DNA of 64,000 nt from Trichinella spiralis (lineage: Eukaryota; Nematoda; Enoplea; Trichinellida; Trichinellidae): positions 610,921 to 674,920 of the forward strand of contig CM012955.1 in NCBI GenBank assembly GCA_000181795.3. The letters run 5' to 3'. Below are positions 1-12,800 of the stretch, piece after piece. Numbering within the stretch: position 1 is the first letter of the stretch; every line of letters starts with the position of its first letter. Made by a program: the position numbers and the translations under genes. A model generated the notes under the pieces. That model saw nothing but the letters and a program-made list of their open reading frames with translations. It searched no databases and was not told the origin of the DNA.

Positions 1-1816
1 ATGTAAAATAGCTCAGAGTTGCAATTTTATTTCATCACATAAAGCAGAGAATTTTTATTTTTTTCGTGTTTTATGTTTTTTTGTTTTGTTTGTTTGAATA
101 TATCTCATATTAATGAGCACATGGGCATGTGAGATGCTGTTAGGAAATATCCAGAATTGTAGCAATATTGTAACAAGCTAGTGAGACTGATAATGTTGCA
201 AAAGTTGATCCGTAAAATTCTCGCCTTGTGCTATCGCTTGTCATTATCTGACTGAGCTGACCTTTTCGACATAGTCGGGTTTTTGTTTCCATTATCAAAA
301 ATGACAATCTGTAAGGCCAAGATCAATTTTCAGAGGGGAGATTGCGGAAAGCGTTGTGGGGCTGGCTGGAGAGATGTACGGAAGGGGTTGGGCTGGGCTG
401 GGGGGGGGGGAACTATTTCAATTTACGGCATACACTTTAGTGATGAAATTCCAGAAATTCTTGGCAAAAATGTTCACAATTTTTCATTTATCACAAATGT
501 TTTACTTTTGTTAAGCATTGCACATTGGCAAGCAAAATTTTTCCCAGTTACTAACAGGTACTTTCTCACTTTTTACATTCATCTTGCTGAAAGCATATTT
601 CAACAATAAAAAAAAGTAAAATAATTCAAATTCCAAAATGATTTTGAACTTGGTGGACAAAAGCAAAAAGTAACACATGCAAAAAAGGGATCGGCATGCA
701 GGTTGATTTTGCATTCCAATGTGGAGCCAAAAGCTTGTTCATTGCAAATGTGCAAAATTCCAGCCTCGTGGAATGCACATGGGTTAAACAGTTTCAAGTT
801 GTGTTTGAGCTTTTGCAAAAGCTGGGTCGCATGTCATGCATTCTTGTGTAAAACATTGTAAATAAAGCAAACGGGGGGGGGATACACTTGAATGTTGTGT
901 GTATTTGCGAATGCAACTCATTTGTATAATTTAAATGTTTCCATTTCCCGGAAGTTTTCTGTAAAATGTTATACAATAAAGCTTAACGCATCAACAATTT
1001 CCTGTTTGCTTAAGCTGAACATTTGAAAAAGAAGTACAGCTGACACATCTGGAAATTCAAAAACAGTCGATTTGGCATTTCCTATTTTCCTTCTTTCTTT
1101 TTTTTTGAAAGAAACATCTGCTACACAGAATATTTTGAAATGTCATTTTTGATATTTTGCTTTGAAAAACTCTTTTCTATTTTAGAAGCTAATGAATTTT
1201 TTGTTGCAATTTTATCAATCAAATATCTGGGGGCTATTGAAGGAAAAATTTAGTGGGCGATGATTGTGCCAATAGCCGAGGAAGTAGTATATTGTGTGAT
1301 ATAGTATTTTTTTTTAATTTTACTGAATTTTTCAAATCTACTGAGAAGAATTGAAATTGGATTGAAAATATATGATGATCTTGCAAGAATGGATTAACTA
1401 CAGCACGCACGCACACACACATTTTATTAGAAAGTTATCATTAAAGTTTAACCGCTCAGAACGCTTACTCTCCCTCACTTACCTGATGCAGTCTTCAATG
1501 ATACCATTAGCAGTTTTCAGTCGTAAAATTGAAGACAAATTAATGATGCCAACTTCCTGCTCAGAAGAGTAGTATATATATAAATGTATACATGCATATA
1601 CAACTGAATTTGATGAAAAACTGCATCATGCTCAACAGAGGGTATATTCATCCACTCAAGCAATAGAGAATGCAGTTTATTTTGAAATGATATGCAAGTT
1701 TTATAAACTTTTACATGCATTTTTGCAAAACAAGAAGGAAAAAGATATAATTTGCATCAGTTTGTATAATTTTTTCTCATTTTAATTATTATAAAATATT
1801 ATGTTGTATGTTGTAG
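1..1816. other. Non-coding stretch, probably FAXC intron
   Basis: I see no exon here on either strand. The open frames are short and lack splice sites or recognisable sequence. Because the first FAXC exon visible starts at 1817 behind a normal acceptor and is already inside the domain, this stretch is most simply the intron leading to upstream exons outside the window. It contains homopurine G runs (for example ten G around 402-411). Confidence 0.6.
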
Positions 1817-3370
1817 AGCATTGCTGTCGACATGACCAACACGTCGAAGAAAGGCCAGCTGCCATTTGTTGAGTTGAATGGAAAAGAGATTGCAGATTCC
1901 AATTTTATCATTGACGAGTTGAGCGTTCATTTCAAAAAGGAAGATTGCGAAGACAAAACTGCACTCGAAAAAGCTACACTTCGAGCATTTGAATCGTTGA
2001 TCGAAGACTCGCTTTCATGGTACGTAGAAACCGACAATTTTCTACTTTTTCTTTCGCTTTTTTCCATGCATCAACATAACACTTAGAAGCGAACATTTGG
2101 TGCTGATTATTACTATTGAAAATAGCATTTTTACTTTTTAAAGTATCATTAATCATTTTTAACTGGTGATAATTTTAAGAAAATAGTCCAATGACAAGGT
2201 TAGATGGGTACAATGGGCGTGAAATTTATAGTTTTATAAATTCTTTTAATTTCCCAATTGGGAAACTTTTGTAAATTTATAGTTTTAAATTTCATTTTCT
2301 TCTGCACAAATATATTTCTGGATAAATTTCAACTTCCATTATGTTTTTCACCATTGGATTAGAAAGAATGATAGTTCTGGAATTGGTGCCTTGAGATGGA
2401 TGGATGCATATAGAGATATGTAGATAGATGGATAGATATGTGCATCTTCAATTATCAAGATATTATTTTATGTTGATACGTTTTATAGATGATTTATATA
2501 CATTGAATTTTTAATGATTTATTTTATTCCAGGGTCGTTGTTGTTATTCGATCGAACCACTGCGATGTGCTTTTCAATGACAACTCTTTCATTCGTCTTC
2601 TGCCAGCTGCTTTTCGACCAATTCGCGCAATAGCAGCTAAAATCTTTTCCAACAAAGTATATAAATAAATATGTTAAATGTGCAAAGGAATTTTTAAATT
2701 TTATTTCATCCACCATTTCAGTTGAAGACAAAAGCATTTCATCAAGGAATTGGGCGACACAGTTTGACAGAGGTGACAACAATTGGTCAAAATTTGGTGA
2801 AAGCCATCTCGGTTTTTCTTGGTGACAAGACTTATTTGTCTGGAGAAAAGCCCACCAAAGTAAGTAAAAAACATCTTAAAATCCTAATTGTTCTTCTTAT
2901 TCTCTATCATGACATTATAATATACTTTATTTGTCTGAATTATATACTGCACAGATATAACATATTTATTATGTATATAGTTGGATGCGGTTGCGTTTGG
3001 CCACTTGGGTCAACTTTGGTACACACCAGTGGAGAGCGATTTGAAAAAGTTTATTGAAAGCGAATGTGCAAATATAGTGCAGTATTTGGAGCGTATGAAG
3101 ACCAGTTTCTGGCCAGACTGGGCTCAACTGTGCGTCAATCAGTCGGTCAAAGTGGCAAAAGAAAAAGCATCCGATGGTTCCAAAGGGAACGCCGAATGCA
3201 ACGCGGCCGCTGAATTGACTGACAAGATCGAAGCTATGGAAAATGGAGCTGAGGAAAAATGCGACAATGTTAGCCAGGAAGAAGAGAATGCCGTTGCCAA
3301 TTCCAACGCGACCACACCCGTTGCAATGGCGACTGAAAATGCGCAACCAGTGACTATTGAAAGTCAATGA
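1817..3370 (+). CDS. FAXC: Failed axon connections (FAXC) homologue, 3' part
   Basis: Four joined exons: 1817-2019/2020 (splits a Trp codon), 2533-2656, 2722-2859 and 2981-3370, all with GT-AG borders and compatible phases. The product is the C-terminal part of a FAXC/metaxin-like, glutathione-S-transferase-fold protein. Family landmarks are the N-lobe end (GQLPFVELNGKEIADSNFII, equivalent to the GKMPWIEYN region), a helix with HQGIGRHSLTE and GDKTYLSGEKPT, and the C-lobe helix LDAVAFGHLGQLWYTP followed by ERMKTSFWPDW. After this the protein ends in an acidic, Glu/Ala/Asn-rich tail of about 70 residues with no domain. Drosophila fax acts in axon development; cytosolic or membrane-associated location is inferred from family. 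The N-terminal thioredoxin-like exon(s) are not in the window. A GST of another subfamily is the alternative, but the conserved C-lobe favours FAXC. Confidence 0.85.
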
Positions 3371-3553
3371 ATTAGGGAAAAACAACATATCTATTTAGCA
3401 AACTCGAAAACGGAGCCAGAAGCTTTTTAAATTTTTTTTAAATAGTAGTTAATTACCATATCATTTTATTCACTTTTACTCTATTTTACACTTGTTCTAC
3501 ATTTACTGTTTGCTTATCTATTTAAAATGCTATATAAAATACATTTTGGCAGA

Positions 3554-3650
3554 AATATACATATATGCATATATATGCATTTATATATACATATATACAT
3601 ATTTATGCACTTATTCATTTATATATATATTTATTTATTTATCAAATTGC
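3554..3650 (+). repeat. AT-rich simple repeat in FAXC 3' UTR
   Basis: Imperfect run of TATACA/TATGCA/TATTTA units just downstream of the FAXC stop codon and upstream of the likely poly(A) site. It creates small open frames of Ile/Tyr that are not genes. Confidence 0.7.
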
Positions 3651-3829
3651 TTGCTTTTGACGTATTATCGAAGAGAAATCATTGTTTGTATCGATTTTTA
3701 CGAATGTTCATCATCTAAAGTTGAAGGAAAAGAAGTGGATGATCTGAATACTGCTTTGATTATTTGAAAGTATTGATATGCTTCTGTTTTCGAGCTTTTG
3801 CATTTTTGTTGGTAAAAAAGGGAAAGAAC

Positions 3830-3835
3830 AATAAA
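3830..3835 (+). terminator. Likely FAXC poly(A) signal AATAAA
   Basis: A perfect AATAAA about 460 bases after the FAXC stop, followed by a T-rich stretch. It is the first perfect signal I found downstream of the stop. Confidence 0.5.
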
Positions 3836-5579
3836 GTTTGCTTTTTCAAAAATGATTGTTCAAGAATGCAATTTGTAAGATGTGCACTCTTCGTCGCAGA
3901 TTCAATATCTGCTTTTATCTGATTATAATATATATATATTTTGTTTCTTATCCTTTTTATATAACTTCCGAAATGACTCTATTGCTAATGGTGTTTTGTT
4001 TTCTTAAAGCCTTGATAACAACATTACATGAAGAATTATTTTTTGTTTACTCTTTCAGAGTTGTTTGTTTGTTTGTTTGTCAGTGATGAAACAAACAAAT
4101 GTCATGCATTTTAATGACAATACGAGACTTGTTCAAAGAATTACAAATGCTAAATAAAATTGTATACATAAGTATAATAGATTGGTGTGGACATTAATCA
4201 CAAGACAATCTTGAGAGAAAATCACACCATTAGTATAAAAAAGGTAATTAAACTAATAAATATTATTAATAGTTGAATATTTTGAATGGATTTCGTTGAA
4301 ATTTAAACGGAATCTGAACGTATGAAATATTCCATTTTAGCAATTATAGACATCGTTCATAATCGTCCTTTGGCAAAAATTGTCATCGTCATATTGCATT
4401 TCAATTTTTCTGTTTCTGATAATAATAATATTATTAATGCTTGTTTACATTCTACTCTCTTTGTATGTTATTCCATTTTTCAAATATAATTATGCTCATT
4501 TCGCCTTGAACAATTGAAGAAATAAAATAGCAAATGCATTTGCGCTAAGATTACGTTAATTATCTATTTTTTCTATCAACCAAGAGAAAACAAATAATTG
4601 TGATAAAATATTCATTTATACATGATTTTTTGTTTTCTCTTATTTCTGTGATCAATATCTGTTTAACTACTAACATGGAATTTAGATTTTTTAAAGAGAT
4701 CTGTAAGCAATTTTAAAATGACCTGTTTAAATTTATAAGCAACTTCGAAATATAAAAAAGCATACTGTCTTTCAAATTGATAACAAATACGTACTTTATT
4801 CAAATTTTCATTATATTTTAACCCATTTATTTTGCGTATCTTGGCGGCGGATAATTCATTAACAGATTATCGATAATATTTTGGAGGTTTCGTTTGTTGT
4901 TGCAGCAGTGTAATGTGAATTCTCACATCACAAAATTGTTTTATATTTTCAGTATGCTATTCAGTGTTGTTCTGCCGCGATGTTTGCATTGTTGCTTTAT
5001 GCAACGTATTGAAATGTTCAACATTTGAAGCATTTGCAACAAATTTTTGACACATTTCCCTGTGCAGTTAGAAGACAATGTCACAATATAAAGGAAATTA
5101 CCAGTAAGCACTATTTATATATTGATGTTGCTTTTTCATATTTGTTATCAAAAATGAAGAAATTAAGTTATTCATTATCAATAAACTTTTTGTTCGCAGA
5201 ACTTCATGCTTTATTTATATTTTTTGCACTTGTGGAAGCTGGCTTTCATAGGAAATCATTTTATTTTCTTTACTTCGAATCTTCTATTTTTGTCATTTAT
5301 TAATTTCATTTAATATTATTTAAATTGCAAAATTGGAAACTTCAGTTCTGTTGAAATTTCTGCTTTGCAAAACCTTGAACTGTTTTATGAAAATTTATTT
5401 CACTTCTGTGTTATCTGAATCAAAAAGCAGTAAAATGGGTTGAACGTAGCATGTTTGCACAGGGCATTATCGTGATGTTAGCTTAAAACTTTTACGCCCA
5501 GTATTGCTCTCATTTGAAAATGATAAAGGTGCTTGATAAAATGTGATCTGGCAGAATTGCATTTTTCATCACTGCTGCA
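3836..5579. other. Intergenic, nothing recognised
   Basis: AT-rich sequence between FAXC and the carboxypeptidase gene, both on the plus strand. The open frames (for example 5025-5303) are short, AT-driven and have no recognisable sequence. The promoter of the carboxypeptidase must lie here but I see no defining motif. Confidence 0.6.
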
Positions 5580-8031
5580 ATGTTTGCCGAAGTATCTCTT
5601 TTTTGGACATTCATCTTTGCTTCAATATTTTCTGCTTGGAATTTGAATTTATACGAAAAGTAAGCGAATGTTATTCATTTATTAATTTGTTAACAAAATG
5701 TACGCCTGCCAATTTACAGCTATCAACTTTTACAAATCCAACTTTTATCACAAGATGACGTTAATGTTTTGCGGAAAATTGTCGATGTTGAAAGCTTAGA
5801 AGTGAACAAAAATTCATATATATATATTTTTTTTTGAAACAAAAAAGCAATATTTTGTTTAGATGGACTTTTGGACACCGCTAACGGATTTGGATAATTA
5901 CGATAAACCAATAATTGCATTCGTGCCACCATCATCTGTGAATTTATTAATAGAAAGTCTTGAAAAGTCGAAAATATCCTACAGTAATATCACCGATGTC
6001 TTCCGAAAGTAAATTCAAAATGTTAATTTAAAATATCAAAAAATCAGTTTATCTTTTTTTATCTTTCAAAATATATTGTTAAACAGCAATGTTTTTAAAA
6101 AATTAGAATTTTCAAAATTCCACATTACTTAATTCATACGTAATTAATTGTTGTTTTGTCATTTTATAGACATTTCAATAATCATGTACAAATGTTGAAG
6201 GACAAGAAGCATAAAATGAAAACTTCAAAAATATTATCCACTTTTGCATTAAATGAATACCACACACTTGCTGAAGTATGATATACTTTCATTATGCAAA
6301 TTACAAATAAAATGTTCAGATTCACTGGTACATGCAAGCTCTGAGCCGAAAGCATCCACAAATTGTAAAGTTGATCAACATTGGCTATTCTTCTGAAGGC
6401 AGACCATTGTTGGCTGTTAAAGTAAAATTTCGGATTTAAGAATTTCAGATTTTACATTTCATTAAACAGGTTGGCAGAAAATTTGCAAAGAATTCAATTT
6501 GGATAGATGCTGGGATGCACGCTCGGGAATGGATCGCGCCGGCAACTGCCGTATATCTTTTACATGAAGTATTTTCTTTCATACTGCAAACTTGATGTCC
6601 TTTTTACAAATATATTTATTCATTTCAGAATTTTTCACGAAATAATAACATGCTTTTAATATTTACATCTTATGAAATAATATTTAATAAAGCAAAAATT
6701 ATTTAATTAAATAAATTATATAATTAATATAAATTTCATTAAAATTGGAGAAAAGATGAACTTAATTAACTATGTACTCACTGTGTTTTCGGTACAATCA
6801 CAGTATTTTAAAAACATTGATCAAAATTGATTCAAAACTACTTTTTATGTGATAAGATGATAAATATTATTTTTAGCTTGCTGAGAATTATGAAAATACG
6901 AAAGAAATTCAATTCATTTTGAACAAATACAGCTTTTACATATTACCTGTGGTTAATCCAGATGGATATGATTATTCTTGGAAATCGGTATGCGTAAAGG
7001 AATTTTAAAAGATAAACTTGCTTTAATATATTTCTTTTAGGAGCGATTCTGGCGTAAATCCAGATCCAAGCACAATTGTACGTTTTGGTCGTGCTGTGTG
7101 GGAGTTGATTTAGATAGGTATGTCAAATATTGCTCATATTTTTATTATTGCAAAGCATTTAATGATAGTTTATCAAAGAACAAAAATATAAAATTTGCAA
7201 AGCCAATTGCTTCATTTTTTCAACAGTGTTTGATTTAGTACATTAATTTCTTTTCGCACTGGAATTCATTCATGAATTTTAGAAACTTTAATATAAGTAT
7301 CGACTTACGAGGACATCCGTGTCGCCCAGATTACCCCGGACCATTTCCTTTTTCGGAATCAGAGACCAGAGCTGTTTCAAAGTTTCTTTCTGAAAATCAG
7401 CAGCGCATCCTGCTCGCTATATCTCTGCATTCATTTGGAAAATTGTTGACAGTACCATACAGTTTTAAAAGTGATGAAGTAGAAAATTCAAATTTTCAAG
7501 TAAATTAATTTAATATTTTAGTTTTTTATCCATATTTGTAAGCATATTTTCTGCTAACATTCCGTTATAGACTTACACAGCTCGACACTTTTTACAAGCT
7601 ACGGCATTCAAAAATGAATTTTATACTTTTACACAAGCCTACAACAACTATAGTACGTGAATAATCGAAACTGTATTAGTATAATTCTTTTTGTGAAACG
7701 CATGTAATCTGGGCTTCATTTTAGAATTCAGCATCGGTCAAGAAATGGATTGGATACGTTTATTTACAAGTATAAATTACATGTACAGTAATTATACATT
7801 TATGCTAATTTAATGAAATTTAGATATCTCATTAGCCTATTCTATTAAACTTCCTCCAACGCCAAATGAGCCCTATGGATTTTTGCTTCCTGAAGATCAC
7901 ATAGTTCCTGTCAGCATTCAAGTGAGATACTACAACATTTTTATTTTGCATTAAACTTTTGTAAATTTTATTTGATTTAGGCATTTGAAGGCATTTTGAA
8001 TATGGTAAAAAGCCTTAATTATCTTTATTAA
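5580..8031 (+). CDS. Secreted M14A-type carboxypeptidase, likely catalytically dead
   Basis: Thirteen exons join in phase to 431 codons: 5580-5659, 5720-5801, 5863-6008, 6170-6275, 6320-6421, 6470-6568, 6877-6987, 7041-7117, 7283-7499, 7571-7652, 7725-7769, 7824-7921, 7981-8031. Order: hydrophobic signal peptide (residues about 1-20), activation prosegment (YENYQLLQI, MDFWTP), then the alpha/beta carboxypeptidase domain. Zinc ligands are present: HARE (H189, E192) and SLHSF (H317). The Arg127 equivalent (FWRK, R247) and Arg145 equivalent (R268) remain. However the Asn144 equivalent is Asp (D267), the segment that should carry Tyr248 (IYQA..GGS) is about nine residues shorter and lacks it, and the catalytic Glu270 position (family FELRD) reads IKLPP with K391. 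The following YGFLLP anchors this alignment. Secretion is visible; loss of peptidase activity is inferred. Next gene on the same strand is PAM. Confidence 0.88.
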
Positions 8032-9830
8032 CAAAATTAATCAAATCAGAGATGAAATTGTTCTATATGTTTTGTAGTTAAATTTTTGACAATTAAAAAT
8101 CACTTTGCAAATGAATATTCACTAGATTTTCATGAAGGTTGAAGTTTACATTAAAATCAAACAAGACGGCTAATAAACGCAAGCGATTACCTTTGAAAAT
8201 TAAAAAAAAGTTATGGAAAATGTCTCTAAAATCTTGCAGTGACATAACTTTATCATATACAATTGAAAACTTGTAATTTTAATCTATATCTTAATTTATG
8301 AAGGTTTCCTAGTGTATTAAATGTTTCATTTAAGCATTTAAACAAGATAAAAACAAAGCTATAAAGTATTATTCTAGTATTGTGATACTATTAAAAACAG
8401 TCAACAATTTCAAGTACAGTAGAAACAATTTGAATATGAAAAAAATGAAAGCACGAAAAGCTTTAAATTTTCAAAATTTTTTTGCATTAACAGATGAACA
8501 AAATATTATTTACATTTATTACTCCTTTATATAAATAATTGTTGATTTTTAACAACTAATTTATCAAAAGTTGTGAATAGTGTTTTGAGTATACTGTTTA
8601 AGAGGAAAATGATAAAGCAGTTTGCCAAATTTAGTCACAATAAGTTATACAGTTCTTTTTTGAATCATATTTTCACATTGTAACATAAAATTATGTATAT
8701 TATGCTGTTGTCATGAAATAATACACTGCAGTGGTATGTAATTGCTTACATTCAATTCAGAAGAGTTTGATGCAATTGCGTGTAGTTTAACATTATTCTT
8801 TTAATCATTAAAATAAAATATTTTAAATATTTAATTATTGCACAATTTATGTATTAAATGTTTTTAAATAATATCTTTTTTGCAATTAGAAATATGAAAA
8901 AGCCGCATATTTTTTACTTCTTAAAAATAATACTTGATAATAATATTATTATAACTTACTGTAATTAATGTGAACTCGTCCGGAGAGGAGTGCATGTTTT
9001 GCAACGTTTGTATGTTTTATTTCTGGTATGATTATTTCTCTTCTTTTCAATATTTGCTAGCTTCAGTTGTACTTTGCATTTCTCTGCATGATGATCAATT
9101 TTCGCTAAGTAACTGATGTTCTTCATTCAGGTTGCATTGATGTTCATTCGATCTGTTTTTATTCTGGTTAATGGACTCGAAATTTAATTATGTTTACTTT
9201 ATAATTTGAAAAAAAAACTTTAATTTTTGGCTCTATACATAATTTGATTTTTTTTATTTTGTGAATTGTTATTTTAAAATATTTATCGATTTTTACTGTC
9301 CGATGGTTGAGTAAAATGTTTGAAGATTCCTTTTTCAACTCTATCAGTTAGTTTTCTTTTTTATTTTGCTATGACCGATAAATAAATACAGTTTTACGCC
9401 GTTAATTAGCTAATTTTTGCAAGAATTTGTAATATCCTGTTTTATTTGTTTGTTTTTTTGTATAACAATTTCCTCCTCGATCAACTCATCTGTTCATTAT
9501 TGATAAATCAGCAGAAGAGAGACATCGTGTTTTCTTATTTTTCTTATTAATTTTAATCATTTTTGTATTCTTCAGCTGAAGTTATTGTTGCAACTGTACA
9601 AGTTGAAGTATCATATTGTCGTTTGCTTTCTGTTTGCACAGTGCAGCCGTTGTTAGCTTATTGCATTGTAACTCTTTTGATTGGTTTTCCCTTAATTGTT
9701 AACCGAAGTTCAGCTGTGAATCGATTTCTGACAGTTGCTGACCGTTCATTGTGTTTACGTAGAGTTTCTTGTTGATTTGTAGATTTATGGCTTGTTCTGT
9801 ATGCAATTGTCGCCCGCCTGGAAATATGCT

Positions 9831-9864
9831 TTATTATTATTATTATTATAATTATATTATTATT
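9831..9864. repeat. (ATT)n microsatellite
   Basis: Nearly uninterrupted TTA/ATT trinucleotide run with one ATAATT interruption, immediately upstream of the PAM first-exon acceptor. Confidence 0.85.
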
Positions 9865-9867
9865 TTT

Positions 9868-9877
9868 TAGACATCCG
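9868..9877 (+). promoter_or_regulatory. Splice acceptor just before PAM ATG (SL or 5' UTR exon)
   Basis: TTTTTTAG ends at 9870 and the ATG begins at 9878. Such a short 5' leader behind a consensus acceptor is what nematode spliced-leader trans-splicing uses; a cis-spliced 5' UTR exon is the alternative. No upstream donor was identified. Confidence 0.45.
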
Positions 9878-12800
9878 ATGGTTGAATACTGGACTTCACG
9901 ATTTTGTCAACTTATTTTCTTTTGCCTATTTGTTATTGGCAATATACATGCCTTAAATGGTGTGTACGATTTGGATTTAAAGATGCCCGGAAAAATGCCA
10001 TCAAAAGTATGATTTTTTATATTTATTTTAATATTAAAAAAATGTTTTTTCCTGTTACAAATGAATTCTTGGTTGCAAAGCAGTTTCACTCTAGCGTTTC
10101 AGTGTTTGAAAGTACGCTTGTTTTATATTTTACCAATAGTATTTTGTCTGTGGTCATAAGTGAAGCAATCGCGCTTAGCAATATTAAATTGTATTTGTAT
10201 TATATTTTTGTAAATTTTTTTAAGAAAAAATTTCTTTTCACATTTTTAATTTCAGTTTAAATTTGGAATATTTTTGATTTTTTGATTTCTTTCACTAATG
10301 GAATGATTTTGTAGAAAATGATATCAATTTAGCTTGCGATTCAGTTTCCTCTCAATTATGTAATGTACATTTATCTTGTTTGCATTTCGTACGTGATTTT
10401 ATACGCGTAGTTTCCATATAATTGTTGTTTTCTGAATTTTGCAGAATTGTATTTTATTTGGTTTTGTAATTTTTAAACGTAGATTAGTTTATTTAGTTTA
10501 ACAGCTGTTGTTTAAGATCAGGTGTATGATGGAAAATTTGTTCCTATCATCTCAATAGAAATACAATTTTGCCTCATCGAGCATGTAAATTGTACACGGA
10601 AATCGGTTGAAGTAGTTGTCGATAAATTTTTGACGTAAAAGAAACGCTTTGATTTTCAAGCTAATCGATTAAAAACAATGCTAACTAATTTTGATGCCTG
10701 ATTTCAAAGGCTGGTGGTCACTTTTGGATGTAGTTATGGATTCATGGATGTAGTTTTCTTTCAGGATTAATGAAAAATTGTCTTTATCTTGTATGCTTTT
10801 TTTAATTTATTATAAAAAAAACATATTGGGAGCACTGGAAGAATTTCTTTTTTCCTGTTTTTATCATTTTTCGATTTTTGTTCAACTCGATTTGAAAAGG
10901 TTTGTTTCTCATTATCAGTTTTTATTTTACTTTTCATTTTCATTTGATTTCATTTGAATCAAATCAGTTGAAATTGGTTGAAAATGAACTTCATAAAAAA
11001 TTTTATTAGAAAATATGGAAATCGACGATTGTGGGTTGAGCTTTTTTTTTCAATTTATTAATTTTCTTCTTATTCTTAGTTTAAGATTATAATGTTAATT
11101 AATGGTAAGAATCTTTCGTTGCTTCATGCGTCGGGGTTCTTGTTTATTGATTTTTAACTGTTGTGTAAGGATAGCGCAGTTGTGTTTGCCAGTGATAAAT
11201 AAGTTTACGTGCACCAGCAGTAAAATACACTTACATACACAATTGTTTCCTTATTAACTGTATTTATGGTTGATCGATTGTAAATAGGCTATTTCAAAGC
11301 AACTTTTGTATGGTTGTAAAAAAAAAGAAAACGAGAATACTTCTTCGGATGTTTTATTTCCTTTTTCAATGATGCTCTGTCGTTTGAATGGGTGTGGCTT
11401 TTGTTTATAATATATGCGAGTTATTGATTGACTAAATTAATTATCATCTTCTCCAGCAGTACTTATTATTAAATGGTACTCGTAGTATCTGTCGTATAAG
11501 TTTACCGAGAAGTGCAAAATCATCATTGTTTTAAAGCAAACAGTCTTGAAGAAAATGAATGATATTTTATTTGCTTTTTTGCATTGTACTCGGTTAATTG
11601 ATTTTTAAGAGAAGAAATTTTGAAAAATAAAATTAAAATATTCCTTCAACGATTATCATTTGCTCACCCTCTTGAACATTATCGATTTATCAAAAATTTC
11701 ATTTTATCACATCAAAAGTTTTTATTTATTTTAGTATAATTCGATTTGATTTGATTTTCATTTTTCAACATTTGTCACAATACTGTATGTGTGTTCAATA
11801 GTGTGTAGCAAAATTTGATTTAATATTTTGTTATTTTCATTTTGTCACCAGACGAGCAAATCGAACGGATGCTTTTCATTAGATAAAATAAGCATTGCCA
11901 TTCATTTTATTTAACACTTTTAGCATGTAGATGAGCACGGTTGAAATCAATAGCAGTAGGAAGTTTAATTTTGTGAGAAAATAGAAATTCAACTGTTGAT
12001 ACTGTTTTTTTTATAATTGTTGAAATGCAATTATTGATGCTTGTCTGCGAGTTAGCATAATTGTTGCATTGAAATAACGAAAGATAATGGTGCATTTTCG
12101 TCCAAAACAAAATTATAGCATACTATTCCAAATATTTCACGATAATATATATATATATATATATATATATAATAAATTGATTTTTGCTTTTCTTTTGTGT
12201 TTAGGATGAAGAATACATATGCTATGGGATAAAGGTTGAACAGCCTGGTTATATAAGTAATATTTTGTTGTTTGAGATTCATCTGATAATGTCATTGAGG
12301 TATACAAGTTGTTTTATTTATTTTTTAGCGGAATTTATTCCAATTGCCGAAGTTAGCCGGGTTCATCATATGATCGTGTTTGGCGCCATGATAAACGACA
12401 ATGCACCGGGCAGTGTTTGGTGAGTGTTTGGAAATTTTGAGATTCAATTTTCTTTTTTTCTTCATCATCCCATCCTCAGAACAACTCAGTTTTATTTGAA
12501 TTATTAATTTTCGATTCAGGCCATGTGAAGGCTCTCTCGGTGTACCGAGTGCGAAAATTCTTTACGCTTGGGCAAGAAATGCCCCAGCGTTGAAAATGCC
12601 AAATGGAGTTGGAGTGCCGATCAGTGGCAGCAGCACTGTCAACTATTTGATTTTGCAAATGCATTACAATCTGAAATTTATCGGTAATTTATTTATTTAT
12701 TTATTTTTATTTTTATTTTTATTGTGAATTTTCATTTAATTCAAGGCAGTGTGCTCGATTATTCCGGTGTGACGATGAAAGTCACTTCCAATCATCCTAC

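Larger units (their letters stand above)
8032..9877. other. Intergenic between carboxypeptidase and PAM
   Basis: No coding exon recognised. It contains an (ATT)n run at about 9831-9864 and ends in a pyrimidine-rich acceptor (TTTTTTAG) at 9870, seven bases before the PAM start codon. Confidence 0.6.

Noticed and set aside
9563-9775. Plus-strand ORF upstream of PAM
   Set aside because: Val/Leu/Cys-rich chance frame without a signal, domain or splice sites.
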